Positions 1 through 12,437 are shown, counted from the first letter of the stretch. The stretch is 64,000 bases of DNA from Turritopsis dohrnii (GCA_027922465.2 BQMF02000096.1:966887-1030886); one strand, 5' to 3'. Notes: a model not told the origin generated them from the sequence alone. Numbers and translations: made by a program.

Positions 1-360
1 TTTTATAGAAATATACACACTACTTCAATAAAAGTGCTCTTTATCTCAGTGACGTTTTGACGATTTTGCACCCTGGGTTATTAGCAATCAGCAACATTTG
101 ATAGTTGACAAACATTCGAGACATTTTAATCTCTGTAGGAAACTGTCTACCCACTCAATAAAAGAGGGGGTAGTGATAAACAAACTTTGCATAGACGTAT
201 TCAGTGTCAGTCAAGAAAATAAATACATGAGTTCCACGTTATCACATATATTTGTTTTCAGTCTTAGTCCACACTTTTGAACTTTACAAAAACAGTGCTT
301 ATTAAATCTGATCATAGGAAAGGTACCGATGCACAAGATAAGCTACTTTTTATGACTTAC

Positions 361-684
361 GGTATCTAAATATACAAATCCATCTCGTTGAATAAAATCG
401 TAACTTTCTTTCATGGATCGATCTTCAGCTAACAACTCACAGGTTAAGTTGTTATTGTCTTCATAATTCACAGATGAACAATTGTTATTTCGTAAACAAT
501 TTCTCACACATAACCCAGCATTCTTAACTCCATAATCTGTTTTAATGGGAACAGATGACAAAGCAATACCCTTAGGATAATGATGACGAAACAATCCATA
601 TTGTTTGATATATCCTCTTCTGATTACACAAACGGTAACAATCATCGACACATAAAAAACTGCAATATGCAAATATATTTTCAT
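361..684 (-). CDS. First exon of secreted PAN/apple-domain protein
   Basis: The exon opens with an ATG at 684 and encodes a hydrophobic N-terminus (MKIYLHIAVFYVSMIVTVCV) that fits a signal peptide. A cysteine-rich segment follows, with the order C..C..C..C around AGLCVRNCLRNNNCSSVNY and LTCELL, as in PAN/apple domains. Reading continues to ...GFVYLDT, where a consensus donor (GTAAGT, minus strand, 360-355) ends the exon; the few codons after it, to a stop at 343, are intronic read-through. Later exons would lie left of the window. PAN domains of this type sit at the N-terminus of cnidarian secreted proteins that continue with laminin-G and fibrinogen-like parts. Exons of that kind occur on the same strand at 29.5-30 kb, 49.1 kb and 52.4 kb, so this may be the head of a neighbouring paralogue. 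Domain family is fairly sure; function is unknown. Confidence 0.65.
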
Positions 685-1332
685 GACTTTCAGACCGTTT
701 TTTCTTTTTCCTTTCCTTTTCTTTTTTTTTTCTTTTATTTGCTTTTCTACTGATTTGTGTGTTACAGTGTGATGAGAAAACTAAGTTCTATACATACATC
801 ATGAATTTTGATCTAATACGTTACCAATGTTATTGAACAAAATATGAAGAGTTCAGAGTTACATGTTGTGACCTGAATGGTTAACGATGAATACTCAATT
901 CTATATAAATGATTTTCTTTATGAATTGTAGAAGTTTGTTTTCGTCAAAGTTATTTATTTACATAGTTACATATTTAGTTAAATATTTTATGTCAAATGG
1001 GTGGTAAGATGTGTGTCATTATTAGCAAAATGTATTTTAATCATGAAGGAAGTAATGCATAATGGAAGGATATTTTGATTAATGCACATATTGAATATAT
1101 TGAAAATGAGACCAAAAGTTACTTTTATTACAAAAGCTGTTCTAAAAACAGGTATACAATGACTTGAAAATCAATGTTTTTCCCAAAATTATGATAAAAT
1201 TCTGTTGACTGATTGTAATATTATATCAATCTCGTTTGTTCTTAATAACTCCTTTGTGACCTGACTTAAAAACTTTGCATTCGATACAATTGACAGAGAT
1301 CAGTAATTGATCATCAACTAAAAGCATCTATA
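685..1332. other. Upstream region of PAN gene, no gene seen
   Basis: AT-rich DNA with a pyrimidine-rich tract at about 698-740 just upstream of the PAN start codon. I see no coding signal or recognisable repeat here. It may hold the promoter of the minus-strand gene. Confidence 0.3.
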
Positions 1333-3420
1333 TAAAGCCTATGTCAACCGATTTGGCAGTTCAAACATTTTTTATGATTACTAAGTCAAAATAAATGATT
1401 TTAAAATAATTTTTTTGCATTGTCAAGAGCACAAAAAGCACAATATTATAAACAACTTATTGGGAAAAATATTAAAATTTTAGCGTTAAAATTTGCGTTA
1501 GAAAAAAGGCAACTTTTTTTCTAGTACACCAAAAGCGTTGTCACTTACACAGGAGCGAGATCAACCTTCACAAAGAAGTATGCAAAGTTTTATAAAAAAA
1601 ATTTTATTCTATCGGAAGTTGTCAGCCCAAATATGGGACCCAGTAGAGCCCTAACAGTATCTGATATTTTGCCATAAACCGGGGATTAGAGTGTCTGTTT
1701 ACCTCAAATATTGAGGTTTTAGAAAATCGATTAAACTTTTATGTTTTTAATTATCAATTTGGGGGTCTCAACGCAAAGATAAAATTAATAAAATATTTGA
1801 ATGAATACATTATTTTAAAACACATTCAAAACATATATCTTTTTCAACGAAGTTTTTCGTAAAGTAGGTACATTATCAAGTCAAAATTTGGATGGATTGA
1901 TTGCTTTGAAACAAGGAGCACGTTGCGTGTTAATCGACCATTAAAAATTTAATTACATTTTTCCAAGACATTTTCCTGATTTTTTCAAAAAACACTTTTT
2001 CATTCTTCACGTAAATATACTAGCTGAAAGAACTTAAAAATGACTTTCCATTCATGTAAAAATTATTTTGAAATTTGGTACATTCATTTGAAAAAACAGC
2101 CTTTAAATTTCCGTTCCACACATTATGAAACACACTGTACCATGAGGTGTCAATTCTCTAACCACCTATTGTTAATTCCCTTTTGTTTATGAGTGACGAC
2201 TCAACCAACGGAAAGATTCATAATTGAATTGGGTAATGAATCTGATGAAAGCGACACAGACAATGACGTTGATTACGAAAGCGATTTTTTGGATAAGTAT
2301 TTGTAAAACTTAAGTGTCATAAGCAAAGACAAAAACACTGAAATTTTTTTGTAATCCATTTTATTTTTTCTAATCTGCACATCTAATTGTCTAAAAAATT
2401 CCCTTGCCTCTCTTAAATACATGATACATGTATCTACAGTGTGTTTCGTAATGTTGGAAATGGAAATTTTAAAGTTGTTTTTTTAAATGAATATACCGAA
2501 TTTCAAAATAATTTTTACATCAATGGAAAGCCATTTTCAAGCTCTTTCGGCTAGTATAATTTTGTGAAAAATGAAAAAGTGGGTTTTGAAAAAATAAGAA
2601 AAATGTCATCGAAAAATGTAATTAAATTTTTAATGGTCGATTAACACGTAGTTTAATTACATCGTGCTTATTGTTTCAAAACACTGAATCCATTCAAATT
2701 TTTTATTAATTTTATGTTTGCGCTGAGACCCTCAAATTGATATTTTAAAACATAAAAGTTTAACGTTTTTCGTGAATACACAGCTTAAGTTTGTTTATTG
2801 TTTTCCAAATTGCTGTCATTGTTTCAAAAAGTCTCTTCTTTTCATTCACATCTTAATGGACCATTAAAAATTTAATGACATTTTTCCAAGACATTTTCCT
2901 TATTTTTTCAAAAACATATTATCCGAAAGAACGTGAAAATGGCTTTTCAACGGTGTAAAAATTGTTTTGAAATTCGGTAATTTTCATTACCAACATTACG
3001 AAACACACTGTATAAACTATTTAATTGACTGTAATCGACCAAATAATTATTAAACGCAGCCATAACAAGTAATCTAACCCCCGGTTTATTGCAAAATATC
3101 AGATATTGTTAGGGTTCTACCGGGTCCCATATTTGGGCTGAAAACTTCCGATAGAATAAACACTTTGCACACTTCTTTGTGAAAGGTTGATCTCGCTCCT
3201 GTGTAAGTTTCAATGCCTTTGATGTACTAGAAAAAAAGTTGCTTTTTTTCTAACGCAAGTTTTAACGCTGAAATTTTCATATTATTTCCCAAAAAGTCGT
3301 TTATAATATTGTGCTTTTTGTGCTCTGTACAATGCGAAAAAAATTATTTCAAAATCATTTATTTTGACTTAGTAATCATAAAAAATGTTTGAACTGCCAA
3401 ATCGGTTGACATAGACTTTA
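1333..3420. mobile_element. 2.1-kb long-inverted-repeat DNA transposon (foldback type)
   Basis: The outer arms, about 1333-1690 and 3070-3420, are imperfect reverse complements. The left end reads TAAAGCCTATGTCAACCGAT and the right end mirrors it as ATCGGTTGACATAGACTTTA. A second inverted pair lies inside (about 1725-2140 against 2437-2765). The stretch 2855-3012 repeats 1935-2145 in direct orientation, including the phrase GAAACACACTGTA. The nesting suggests one element rearranged by internal duplication. Only a short acidic ORF tail (2193-2306) remains as coding material, so it is non-autonomous. Superfamily is not assignable from the ends; a Tc1/mariner- or Mutator-like origin is possible. 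Confidence 0.75.
2193..2306 (+). pseudogene. Acidic C-terminal ORF remnant inside the inverted-repeat element
   Basis: A 37-codon open stretch runs into a TAA at 2304 and ends in a strongly acidic tail (ESDESDTDNDVDYESDFLDK). It sits in the centre of the inverted-repeat element, where a transposase gene would be expected. It is bounded upstream by an in-frame TGA. The tail composition resembles many transposon proteins, but no family can be named. Confidence 0.25.
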
Positions 3421-5329
3421 GCAGGAAAAACAGGAAAAATGTATTTAAGATATAAAAGTTTCATGACTTTCCTTCAACAAGTAATTTGGTGCGTTTATCA
3501 AATCATTTATATCTCATATCTCGGAAAGTTTAATTAAAATTACAAGTTAGCTCAACTAAATCCTTATTTTTCAACAGCTATTTCTATTCTTCAAGTAATA
3601 AACACTAGCTTATTTTAAAGGACTTCTGTCTACATGTCATTCAGCTCTATGCCACTGTGTAAGATTGCTTTTCTGTTTCTATAAAGGTGATATGACTCAT
3701 TCTTAAGCAATAACTTCTTTTGTGAGTTAAGAAAAAACTTGACTAGTATCAAAAATTAAAAGAAATTTCTGAAATAAACATTACAACTGCTCCTCATAAA
3801 CTTTGCACTAATGTACATCTAGATCAGCGCCAGTGTTTTGGAATTTCATTCCAGCGAAAAATTGAATTACGACAGTAAAATTTCCCTCACAAATTCTCTG
3901 AACGAGAATGAAGTTTCAAGAACAATTGCTAAGCACTTGATAAACCCTATTACCTTTCCTTCACATATAACGGCTCAATTAGCGGGATTCGGAAAAATCA
4001 TGTTCCGCTTACGCGAAACTATTTTTCTATAGATTTGTAGGGAATTGTATACAACTTAGTAGAGTTGTTCGTGAATTTTTCCCTACAAAAAACTTCACAT
4101 CAACACTTGAAATAAGCGTGCAAAGTAATGATGTTTCTTTTGATACAACAAAAGGCTGTAAATCTCTGAAGTAGCGTTTAAGCAGAACAGTTTTAAAAAA
4201 ATTCCCACGAGTAATTGATTTTAAACAGGCTCGTCGAGTTCAGGAATTTCCCTAATTTAAGTTCTTCTGACAAAAACTGGTCATATGATGAGTTTCCAAT
4301 ACTGAAAATTTGATTCCATGACTATTGCAGCTAAACAACATCGAAAATCAAGGAATTTCCAAAGAAAAGTAAGTGTATTGGAACAAAGTCGTGCTTATTA
4401 TTTTGCGAAAGTATTGAAACTTAATCTTAAATTCGGAAAAAGTGTGTTGCGATAATAACAAAGACAGTACTTTTTACAAATCGGCAAAAACTGTAGCTGT
4501 TAATATTTACCATATCAAACTGCAATCCCTAAAAAATGGAATGTAAATTGAATACTCTGAGAATCTATTGTATTAAACATCTAGAATTAGTAGCTTCTTT
4601 CCTTATTTAGGCTTCCAGTTGCCAGTATGTTGAATCATTGTTTCTTCAGATACTCTAATTCACTTGTTTGTTTTGATGTAGTTTCTTTTGTTACCATTCA
4701 GTAATTGTATCAGATCATTTTATCAACATCAACATTGATTTAAAACTACCATCTCATTTGAAATTTTGTAATAAGCAGATATATTAAAAAAAACACGCCT
4801 TCTTACTCAGCGACCGGTAAGGCGCTGAGTATTAAAATAGGCCGATTGTTGTTTTTTCGTCCGGTACTTATGAAAGGCCAGTGAAGTTAGACTTGTTTCC
4901 GCGCAAGCACGTTTTGCACCATTTTGCTTTGCATCAATGCGTTCAACCCTTACCCTAATCCTTATGTGTCACTGCTTTATACTTCCTAACGTCAGTATAC
5001 TGAACTGTCTTCGAAGTGCCTCGTGAGTTCCAATGCAAGATTAGTTTCAATTTACTTTTGGTAAGTTTTTGTCCAAACTGCATAAACTGAATGTGTTTAT
5101 GTTATATACTATATTGTTATTTGTTTATTATTTTGCACAAGTTATATTAGTCGTAGGTAGAAGTCAGCTAAAACTAACTGGATGTTAAGTGGCAATTGCT
5201 TCTTGCACATGGTGTGAAGTTGACTTCAGTTTGAACTGTTGTAATAACTTTCATTGTATTATGATATATTTGTTGTTCCTTTTTAGGCATCCATATATAA
5301 AAAAGTCTCAAAAAATAAATATATATATA
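3421..5329. other. Gene-poor AT-rich stretch
   Basis: No convincing coding region; the one 64-codon ORF at 3838-4032 lacks family features or splice context. A 9-bp stem hairpin (TACTCAGCG / CGCTGAGTA) lies at 4804-4831. Confidence 0.4.
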
Positions 5330-5337
5330 GGTTAAGT

Positions 5338-5484
5338 GGCGCTATTTCCTTTTCGCAACCCCACTCTCCCGTCCAGGATGTCTTAGGGTCAGGGTTAGGG
5401 TTAGGGCTCGGATCAGATACAGTTAGGGGAGGGGGGGGGGGGGGGGGGGGGGGGGGGAGGGGGGTGCGAAAAGGAAATAGCGCC
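5338..5484. mobile_element. 147-bp MITE with telomere-like core and poly-G run
   Basis: The ends are inverted repeats of about 20 bp (GGCGCTATTTCCTTTTCGCA at the left, its complement at the right). They are flanked by an 8-bp direct repeat, GGTTAAGT at 5330-5337 and GGTTAAGC at 5485-5492, which fits an hAT-sized target duplication with one later change. The core holds TTAGGG TCAGGG TTAGGG TTAGGG and then a G run of more than 30 bases broken by single As. The core is not symmetrical, so it was probably acquired by, or grew inside, the element. Confidence 0.75.
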
Positions 5485-5689
5485 GGTTAAGCTATATCAC
5501 TATACAGTATTTAATACAAAAAGTACAAAAGTATTAAAACAAAGTTGCATCTCTTGTTGCTTTATTGCTTAACTTTTAAATATATACAATAAAAATTGTA
5601 TACATTTTAGAATAATAAAGAAACAGGTATATATATAGTGCATGCGTAAGTGAGTTTTTGAATACAAGTAACATTTAGATGTTCGTTTA

Positions 5690-6120
5690 CAATGTAAAAT
5701 ATGATAGTGAAATGGTTTTTATTTCAGTGGAAAACCGGAGGAAAACGAACGACAGTTATATACCAAGTGGAAGAAAGTATATTTTTGCGATAGAAACGTA
5801 TGCCGGAAAATACAAGAGAATTTACTTTATTTCTTTTTATAGTTATCAAATGTGGCTATACAGATGAAAATGCACTGAAGTTGTTTAAAAATGGCTGGAA
5901 AGGATGATGTTTATTTACATTGTTGAGAATGGTTTTTATTCTTTTCGATAGGACAAGGTTTGAAAAGTTATAAGTATATAATATACGTAAGTGCATGAGT
6001 CAAACGGATTGAATCATTTAGGATGCATTGCTACTGATTTGTTTTGGTAACGAACTTGCTGTTACTTAGCAAAAAAGATGTGTTTTTTTCATTTTATTTA
6101 TTTCAAAATGGTTCCACAGT
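5690..6120 (+). repeat. Interspersed repeat, copy 1 (partner at 24580-24990 minus)
   Basis: This segment matches the reverse complement of 24580-24990 in order over its length. Shared landmarks are GTGGAAGAAA, GATAGAAACGT, TTTCTTTTTATAGTTATCA, GGAAAGGATGATGTTTA, TAATATACGTAAGT and GGTAACGAACT. An ORF at 5679-5867 lies wholly inside the repeat and is not conserved as coding sequence between the copies. Confidence 0.65.
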
Positions 6121-6354
6121 TATGAAATGTGTTGTGGAAATAAGAAAGGTGTTACCGCTAGCTGTCTTAGGAACAAAATGCAAGCTGTCATATGCTACTT
6201 CTGCACCCATGTCTATCTTTTTATTAAATTTTACCTGTTGTACAAATTTCATTTAGTAGATTGATGATGTTTGGTGGTTTGTATGTACTGTCTGCCAGCT
6301 ATTATGTGTTTGCTTTAGTTGTTTTTGCTTGCTTCTGGTATGATTAGCTGTTCT

Positions 6355-7110
6355 TCACTGGTTATGCAATGAAATATTTTTTTTTAGGTCAGAAAATAAA
6401 AAGTGTATATATGCCATTAAAGAAGTGAAACTGGTGGTTAAATATTGAGGGTTAGTAAAGTGAAGAATTTTGTATTTTGGAAATTCGTTAATTATTCATT
6501 AGTTATTACTGTTCAATGCAACTGTGCTACAAAAAAAGTATTGCTGGATGGATTTGTCTTTAGTTCATATTTTTCATGTTAACACATTATTGTTATGGTG
6601 TGATTTTCATGCGTAAATGTTGTTTCAATTATTTCTATTATTTTTATGTTTGGTTGTGTATGTATCCCAGAGGTTAAAAGTCAGCTTATAAAACCATTAT
6701 TCAGAGCAGCTCCAGTATTGAGTGAACCTGTATTAACTTACTGCATAGGTTTATGATATGAACTCTTCAATCTATTGCTATACAAAGTCTTTTATTAAAA
6801 ATGTGCTTTTAATTATTACTTTTACGATAATGTGTCTTTGGATTTTTCTTTTTGTTTGATTTTTTTGATTTGTTCCAATATTGCCATGGTATGATTAGGA
6901 TTTCTGCTTCATTATACAATTGAAATCTTTTTCTTTAAGGTAAGATAAATAATAAAAAAAGAATATCAATCATTAAAGAAATAAAACTCATGGTTTTAAA
7001 TCATGATATTTGTGGTTTGGAGAAGAACAGATTATAAATTTATTTCACCAATTCATTTATGATTGCTGTTTATTGTAACTTTGGAATAACAGAAACAAAG
7101 TTGAAGGTAT
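6355..7110 (+). repeat. Direct tandem repeat, about 540-bp spacing
   Basis: The blocks 6355-6570 and 6895-7110 share the order: AT-rich lead, TTAGG(T), AGAAATAAA-type run, CATTAAAGAA(G/A)T(G/A)AAACT, a GTGGTT phrase and a loosely matching tail. Further diverged copies lie at about 11195-11330 (plus) and in the minus orientation at about 21475-21660 and 21950-22080. No coding potential. Confidence 0.5.
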
Positions 7111-7188
7111 CGATCGATTCTTTTTAATTCATATTTTGTAATCGGTTAAAAAGGAGCTAATATTATGCATTTGATGTTTCAATTTTTG

Positions 7189-9547
7189 GATTTTTGCGAA
7201 AGCAAGAAATACCTTAAAACCGGCTCTGTTCTTTTTTTTCTTACTGTCCAAACCTAGCGGTTTTTTGAAATCTCGTGCGAATGTTTACACGAAGCCAAAG
7301 TCACGCATTTCAGTCGAAGAAACTCACAACAAAGAACCAATCAAAAGGATCCCAAAGCAGCTTTAGTCAGTGTAATTAAAGAAGATGCACATTTCCAAAA
7401 CTGAAGATGAAGAATAAAATCTGTAGCAGTAATTTATTATTATCTTATATTATATCATTAGGATTCAATGGTGATTTTTCGTTTCATTTTATAAACAGAA
7501 TGAAAAGGTATGTTTTGTTTTTGAGATTAATGCCTGAGATTTTTTCTAAAAAAAGATCATTGTTTGTTTCAAATGTGGGCTGTAATGCTCTTTAAGCTCT
7601 GGATGCGTACAGCTCAGCTTAAGTTCCATCTCAGCTCCAAATGTCTGCCTACTATGCACCACTTTTTATATCTTTAATGTTTCACTCTAGCTATGTTTTA
7701 AGCTTATGTGCTTGTATAATACTTTGAAATGCAGTATTGTTTTTTGTGGTGATCAGTAATTTTTAGGTTATCAATGTCTCTTATTATGGACAGCCTTCCT
7801 AATTTTGATATACAATTCGAAACACTTCACATCCTGTAAAAAACATTCAACTTTCAGTTTTGTATTTTTCATCATCAAATTTTTGTTTACTTTTTTGTTT
7901 GCAATTAGTCCATTCGTAAAAAGGAAGATTGATAGTAATCTTAAATGTTTGAAGTTTGTGTATGATTTACTTACTTAATTACTTTGAAATCAGAAATGAT
8001 CAATGTACACTCATTATTCTGTATACTTTATTCCAAAATAAAGTAAGTATTTTTCATTCAGATGTAAATAAATATATGGTCTGATGGTATATATAGTTTA
8101 AAGTGTTTGTAGTGTCAATAAAGTTTTTGTAGTGTCAATTATGCTTTTATGAAGCTCTAAAGAGTACGTATAATGTTCTACTGTAGTGTGATAATTCTTT
8201 TCTAAGTAAGAAGTTGTAAAGTAAGAAGTTTTGAGTCAAAGAGCTATGTGTTCGTATTAGGGGAAAATGTTTCAATGTTTAAGCCTTTCTAGATACAAAA
8301 GATTTTTTTTTGTTTCTTGTTTGGGTTGTAATACTTTAATACCGTTTCCTCCTCAGCTCCAACATTAAGTAATGGTTGTCTGCTCTGCACCACTTTTGAT
8401 TGATGATTTTCTAGCTAAGTTATACTGACAATGCCCCTATTTACGAATGATCTTCCTAATCACGATTGTTAATGAACAATAACGTTGTGTTCAATTTTTA
8501 CGTGCTGTGTGTGTGGACCCGTGTTTGCTCGTGTTATCTGTTGTGAATTTATTCCTGTTTGTATGTGGCTTGTGTGTGGGCCGAGCGTCATATAAACTAT
8601 TATGTATTTATTATTATTTTATGTTTGTTGATTTGTTTGTTGATATGTTTTTTCTATAATCACGTTTTTTTTTTGTAATAATATAGCCTTGATCATTATC
8701 CTGGCAAATTGAAATGTTTTAACTGTGTATAAATTCAAAATACTGTACTATTAGTAACACAATACAAAATTTTGGTAAATTTTGGTATAAATTTATAGAG
8801 CATATACTTTAAATGATCAAGATTTTTGATTACTTTTTGTATTTGCAACATTGGGAATTCTGTTTGTATGTAATTAAGAAGATTGGAAGTGCATATCAAA
8901 TGTTTAAAGCATATTACGTGATTTTCATATGTAATCACTGTGATATCAAAAAAGATCTATATAAACTTAATTGTATTTTGTATACCCAAAATAAACAATG
9001 TTTCATGTCATTCAGATGTATATATGCAATAAAGTTTTACATAATATCAATTACACTTTCGGCATGCCTTGTAAAGATCATTCAACCTTTTTGAATTTCT
9101 AAAAGAATTTTTATAAACTTTTCTTCTATTGTGTTAGATTAAAATAGGTCATTTTGGGTTGATTGTTATGTCACACATTTCTTTTATATGTAATTTGTGT
9201 ATTGTTTGCGTAATTATATATAAAAGTACTTTTTACATTCAAAAGAGTCAACATATAATTTCAAATAATTTATTCATGAAAATTTTCACTGGTAGCACAC
9301 CTTTGGTCAGCTGTTCGAACATATTTAACTTCAATATTTCAATAACAAAACTCATTTTATTTTGTGTGTTACAATTCCCACCTGCTGTATGTGTTCTACA
9401 CTGAGCAGCAGTCAATGTTGTATAGTATTGTATTTTATTTTCCAATCATTCAAAACCATTCAAGTTTCAATAATGTTATTGTTAGTCTTCCATTTTCACA
9501 CTTCAGCTGATTCTGCAGAAATCTTTCTGCCCGTAAGGGCTTCTTGT
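7189..9547 (+). mobile_element. Non-autonomous rolling-circle-like (Helentron-type) element, long copy
   Basis: The left edge, GGATTTTTGCGAAAGCAAGA, matches the left edges at 41416 and 54106. The right edge, GCAGAAATCTTTCTGCCCGT, matches 55334-55367. The left end carries a short TTCTGC..GCAAGAA fold. The right end carries GCAGAA..TTCTGC and then a GCCC-GTAA-GGGC hairpin a few bases before the end. A subterminal inverted repeat (TTTCTGC / GCAGAAA) plus a 3' hairpin is the pattern described for Helentron/HINE elements; that assignment is inference. Internal blocks at 7480-7700 and 8270-8400 are diverged direct repeats of each other. No protein is encoded; ORFs of 60-93 codons are chance AT-rich frames. 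Confidence 0.5.
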
Positions 9548-9559
9548 TTATAGTTATAA

Positions 9560-12179
9560 TGTTGATGTTTGGTTCTTTTTTTTAATGGATTTATTTTTTT
9601 TTATTTTTTCCCAACTGATATATTTAAAGGATTGGAAATCACATCTTCATTATCATTTAATATAGTGAATTCACTTTTTCTCTAATGGCCACAAAACTGC
9701 AACCATAAGTTCTAAGAATCTACACAAAATTTTTACCTTTACTTATTTTTCTTTGTTTATTGATTTTCTTCTTAGAATTGGTGGCTCTTGTTTATGATGT
9801 CGCCAGTTAAAAGAACGAAAATAGATCCTAACTTGCAACTTGAGGATTAAAGTAAGCCACACCACCTGCCATGTGCCAGATTGAAGAACCATGCTAACAA
9901 ATGCATCCAAGCATAAGTGCATCATAGAATATGTGGAGATTAACGTGAACGTTAAACTTGAAAATGGCAACTTTTTCTATATAACAATCAGGCGTGAAAA
10001 AGTTATCTTCATGATTCAACCACATTAAAGAAGGTATAAAGGTATAATGAATGCTGATATCAAAGAATTTCGAAGTAGTTCGAAGTATACATCACAACTT
10101 CAGCATCCAGTCAGCAACTAACATTAAATAGAACATATGAATATTAAGTTGTTCAACAATGAGGTACTCAGGTTTCTAGACTACAATTATTGACAACATT
10201 CAAATAGTTGGTTTATGTAGGTGATGCAACTTACACCTCCAGCTGGGAACTGCAAAATCACAAGTTTTTTTCAAAACTAATGTTGCAACAGTGCTACTTT
10301 TCATTAATCTGGTGAAAACATATATTGATCTGAAAGATTTACTAAATTCAATTGATATGGATGAGCTAAAATTTATTTCAAATCATTAAAAATCATTAAA
10401 AATATTTTAAAATAAATAAATAGTTCCTTTATTTCCTCGTTGGTTATCTAGCTTTAGAAGAAAATTTGGATTGCTCCAATTTTTATTCCATTTCTTTGTT
10501 ATGTTTGTTAGAAAAAGCATCTGCATTTGTCAGCCTTTTAGTTGTATTTCAATATAGTATATATTAATTTTTGCAGAAGAAATTATCCGTTTTGAATCAT
10601 GAATTGTTTCTGTTAACATCTAAAAATTTCCATCTTTGAGCTTCCTTCATCTTTGTATATGATGCTTTTACGACAAACGCATTAAATTTTTGAATTTATG
10701 TCAGGATGAAACATCTAATAATACCTGCTGTCGCTGAGTTCGCAGCTTCAGGCTGCTTTATTTTTAGTTTGGTTAGAAAGACAAAACAAGAAACATATTT
10801 CATATTGTTGCTCCACAATAAGATTTGATCCCACTTAGGAGAATTGAACATACAATTGAGTCGTTTGGATCAATGATTAAGTCATTACCGATACTCCATT
10901 GCAAATGTCATCGGAAGGTCAAGTTTTGACGCTATGTAGGATAAATTACCTGATTGTTGCATTGCTTTAAATTTTCTACAGTTGCTATTTTATTTCATCT
11001 TAATTAGTTTACTTGAAGTAACTTAGTATCCTATAGAGTTTAAAATGTTTTTTTTATGTTCCCTATTACTATCATTATGCGTGCTAAAAGATGACAGGAC
11101 CCCTACTGAGTAAAAACTAGCACGGATCAAAACCTATGAACTGCTGCATTGTCTCTCTAAGTATAGAACTTTCTTTTTGTTTTATTTTGTTTCTCTTATA
11201 GCATGAATAGGGTTTCTGCATCATTACTTTTCCTTTAGGGAAGACAAATAAAAACAATGTATACGCGATTGAAGAAATGAATATCGTGGTTTTAAATGAC
11301 GTTCTAGGTTGGTGAAGAACAGTATTCTACATTAATATCTTACCTTACCTTCGTGCGAAGAAAAACCGCAAGAAGGTATAAATTTGTTTACAATTCATAT
11401 TTTGACACGTTTAGGACTTACGGTTTAGTTTCTGTTTACGTTGGGGTATGAATTCCATGAATAGTTACGATGAGTTCAATGGTTCTGTTGTCTGTTTTCC
11501 TATACCCACAATTTATTTTTACTTTATTTTTACTAATCGATACAATTTATTTTAGAGATGGAAAAAAGCGGATTCACAGCGCGTATTTGTTATTTTTGAT
11601 GGGTTTCAGATCTTCCAAGTAAAACAACTTTTCTGTTCTGCGCTTTAATGTTGATTGCAAACCTTAAAAATGTTTGATCTAGATGGCGTTTGTCTAAGTG
11701 GATCTTTAAACCAGGGAAACCATTGTATTGTCTCTTGAATTAGATGCGAAGTTACAATATTGACAAAGGGGTGACGAACAGAGACATCATTAAGATGTTT
11801 GATCAACAATACATAGACAACAGTTGGTTGTCGCTTAACGAACCCGTACATGTTTCGGTATATTTTTTCAAAGTTCAGCAATACAGTTAGAACCTCAAAA
11901 TTCGATCTCTCTCTAATTCCAACGAATTTTACGGTAACTGCACCTATTGTTTTTCTTAAAGTTAAGGTTTATTGAATTAGGGAGAATTTATAGTGCTTAC
12001 AACAATGATGCACTTTCTGTTCTGTGATTTAATTTTTCGACACCATTTTTTGAGACGTAATTTTCAGAGTTACAACCCGTAAAACATTTTTGTACGGGAT
12101 GCAAGTATATTTCCCTAACTTAGCCTTTTTGTAACTCGACAATACAAGATTATGTCAATGTTACTGAGGATTTTAAATA
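9560..12179. other. Gene-poor repeat-rich stretch
   Basis: AT-rich DNA without a credible gene. A block at about 11195-11330 belongs to the same family as 6355-6570. Short minus ORFs at 9743-9970 and 11645-11881 have no family match I recognise and no clear splice context. Confidence 0.35.
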
Positions 12180-12437
12180 ACTAAGTAAGTAACGGGAGTT
12201 TTTAGTCCTTGAGCTTCAATCCGTATTGGTTGGTTTTTCTGCCCGCCGACTTGCAATGTATAAACATTGCTCTAACTTGACCGAAGGCCAGGGTGCAGTC
12301 AGTCGATTGTTCCTAATGGGCTGACACGCTGCTTTTAAAGCGACTCAGAGAGGTTTATTGAGATACGACATGACTGGCCTCGAACAGGGGTTCCACCAGT
12401 CGCACTTAAATGTAATAACCACTACGCCATCGCTGCA
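12180..12437 (-). mobile_element. tRNA-derived SINE
   Basis: Read on the minus strand from about 12437, the head contains a perfect Pol III A box, TGGCGTAGTGG (12429-12419). About 32 bases later comes a near-consensus B box, TGTTCGAGGCC (12386-12376, consensus GGTTCGANTCC). This is the layout of a tRNA-like promoter. A non-tRNA body follows (AAAAGCAGCGTGTCAGCCC and onward). The 3' end is not clearly defined; I placed it near the start of the AT-rich flank. The cloverleaf does not fold as a functional tRNA by eye, so SINE is preferred over a tRNA gene. Confidence 0.6.

Noticed and set aside
8735..9553. Several 60-93-codon ORFs as small genes
   Set aside because: They lie inside a non-autonomous repeat, are AT-rich, overlap on both strands and are not kept in the second copy at 54-55 kb.
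12419..12429. A functional tRNA gene on the minus strand
   Set aside because: A and B boxes are present but the stems of a cloverleaf do not pair by eye and the B box deviates; SINE fits better.
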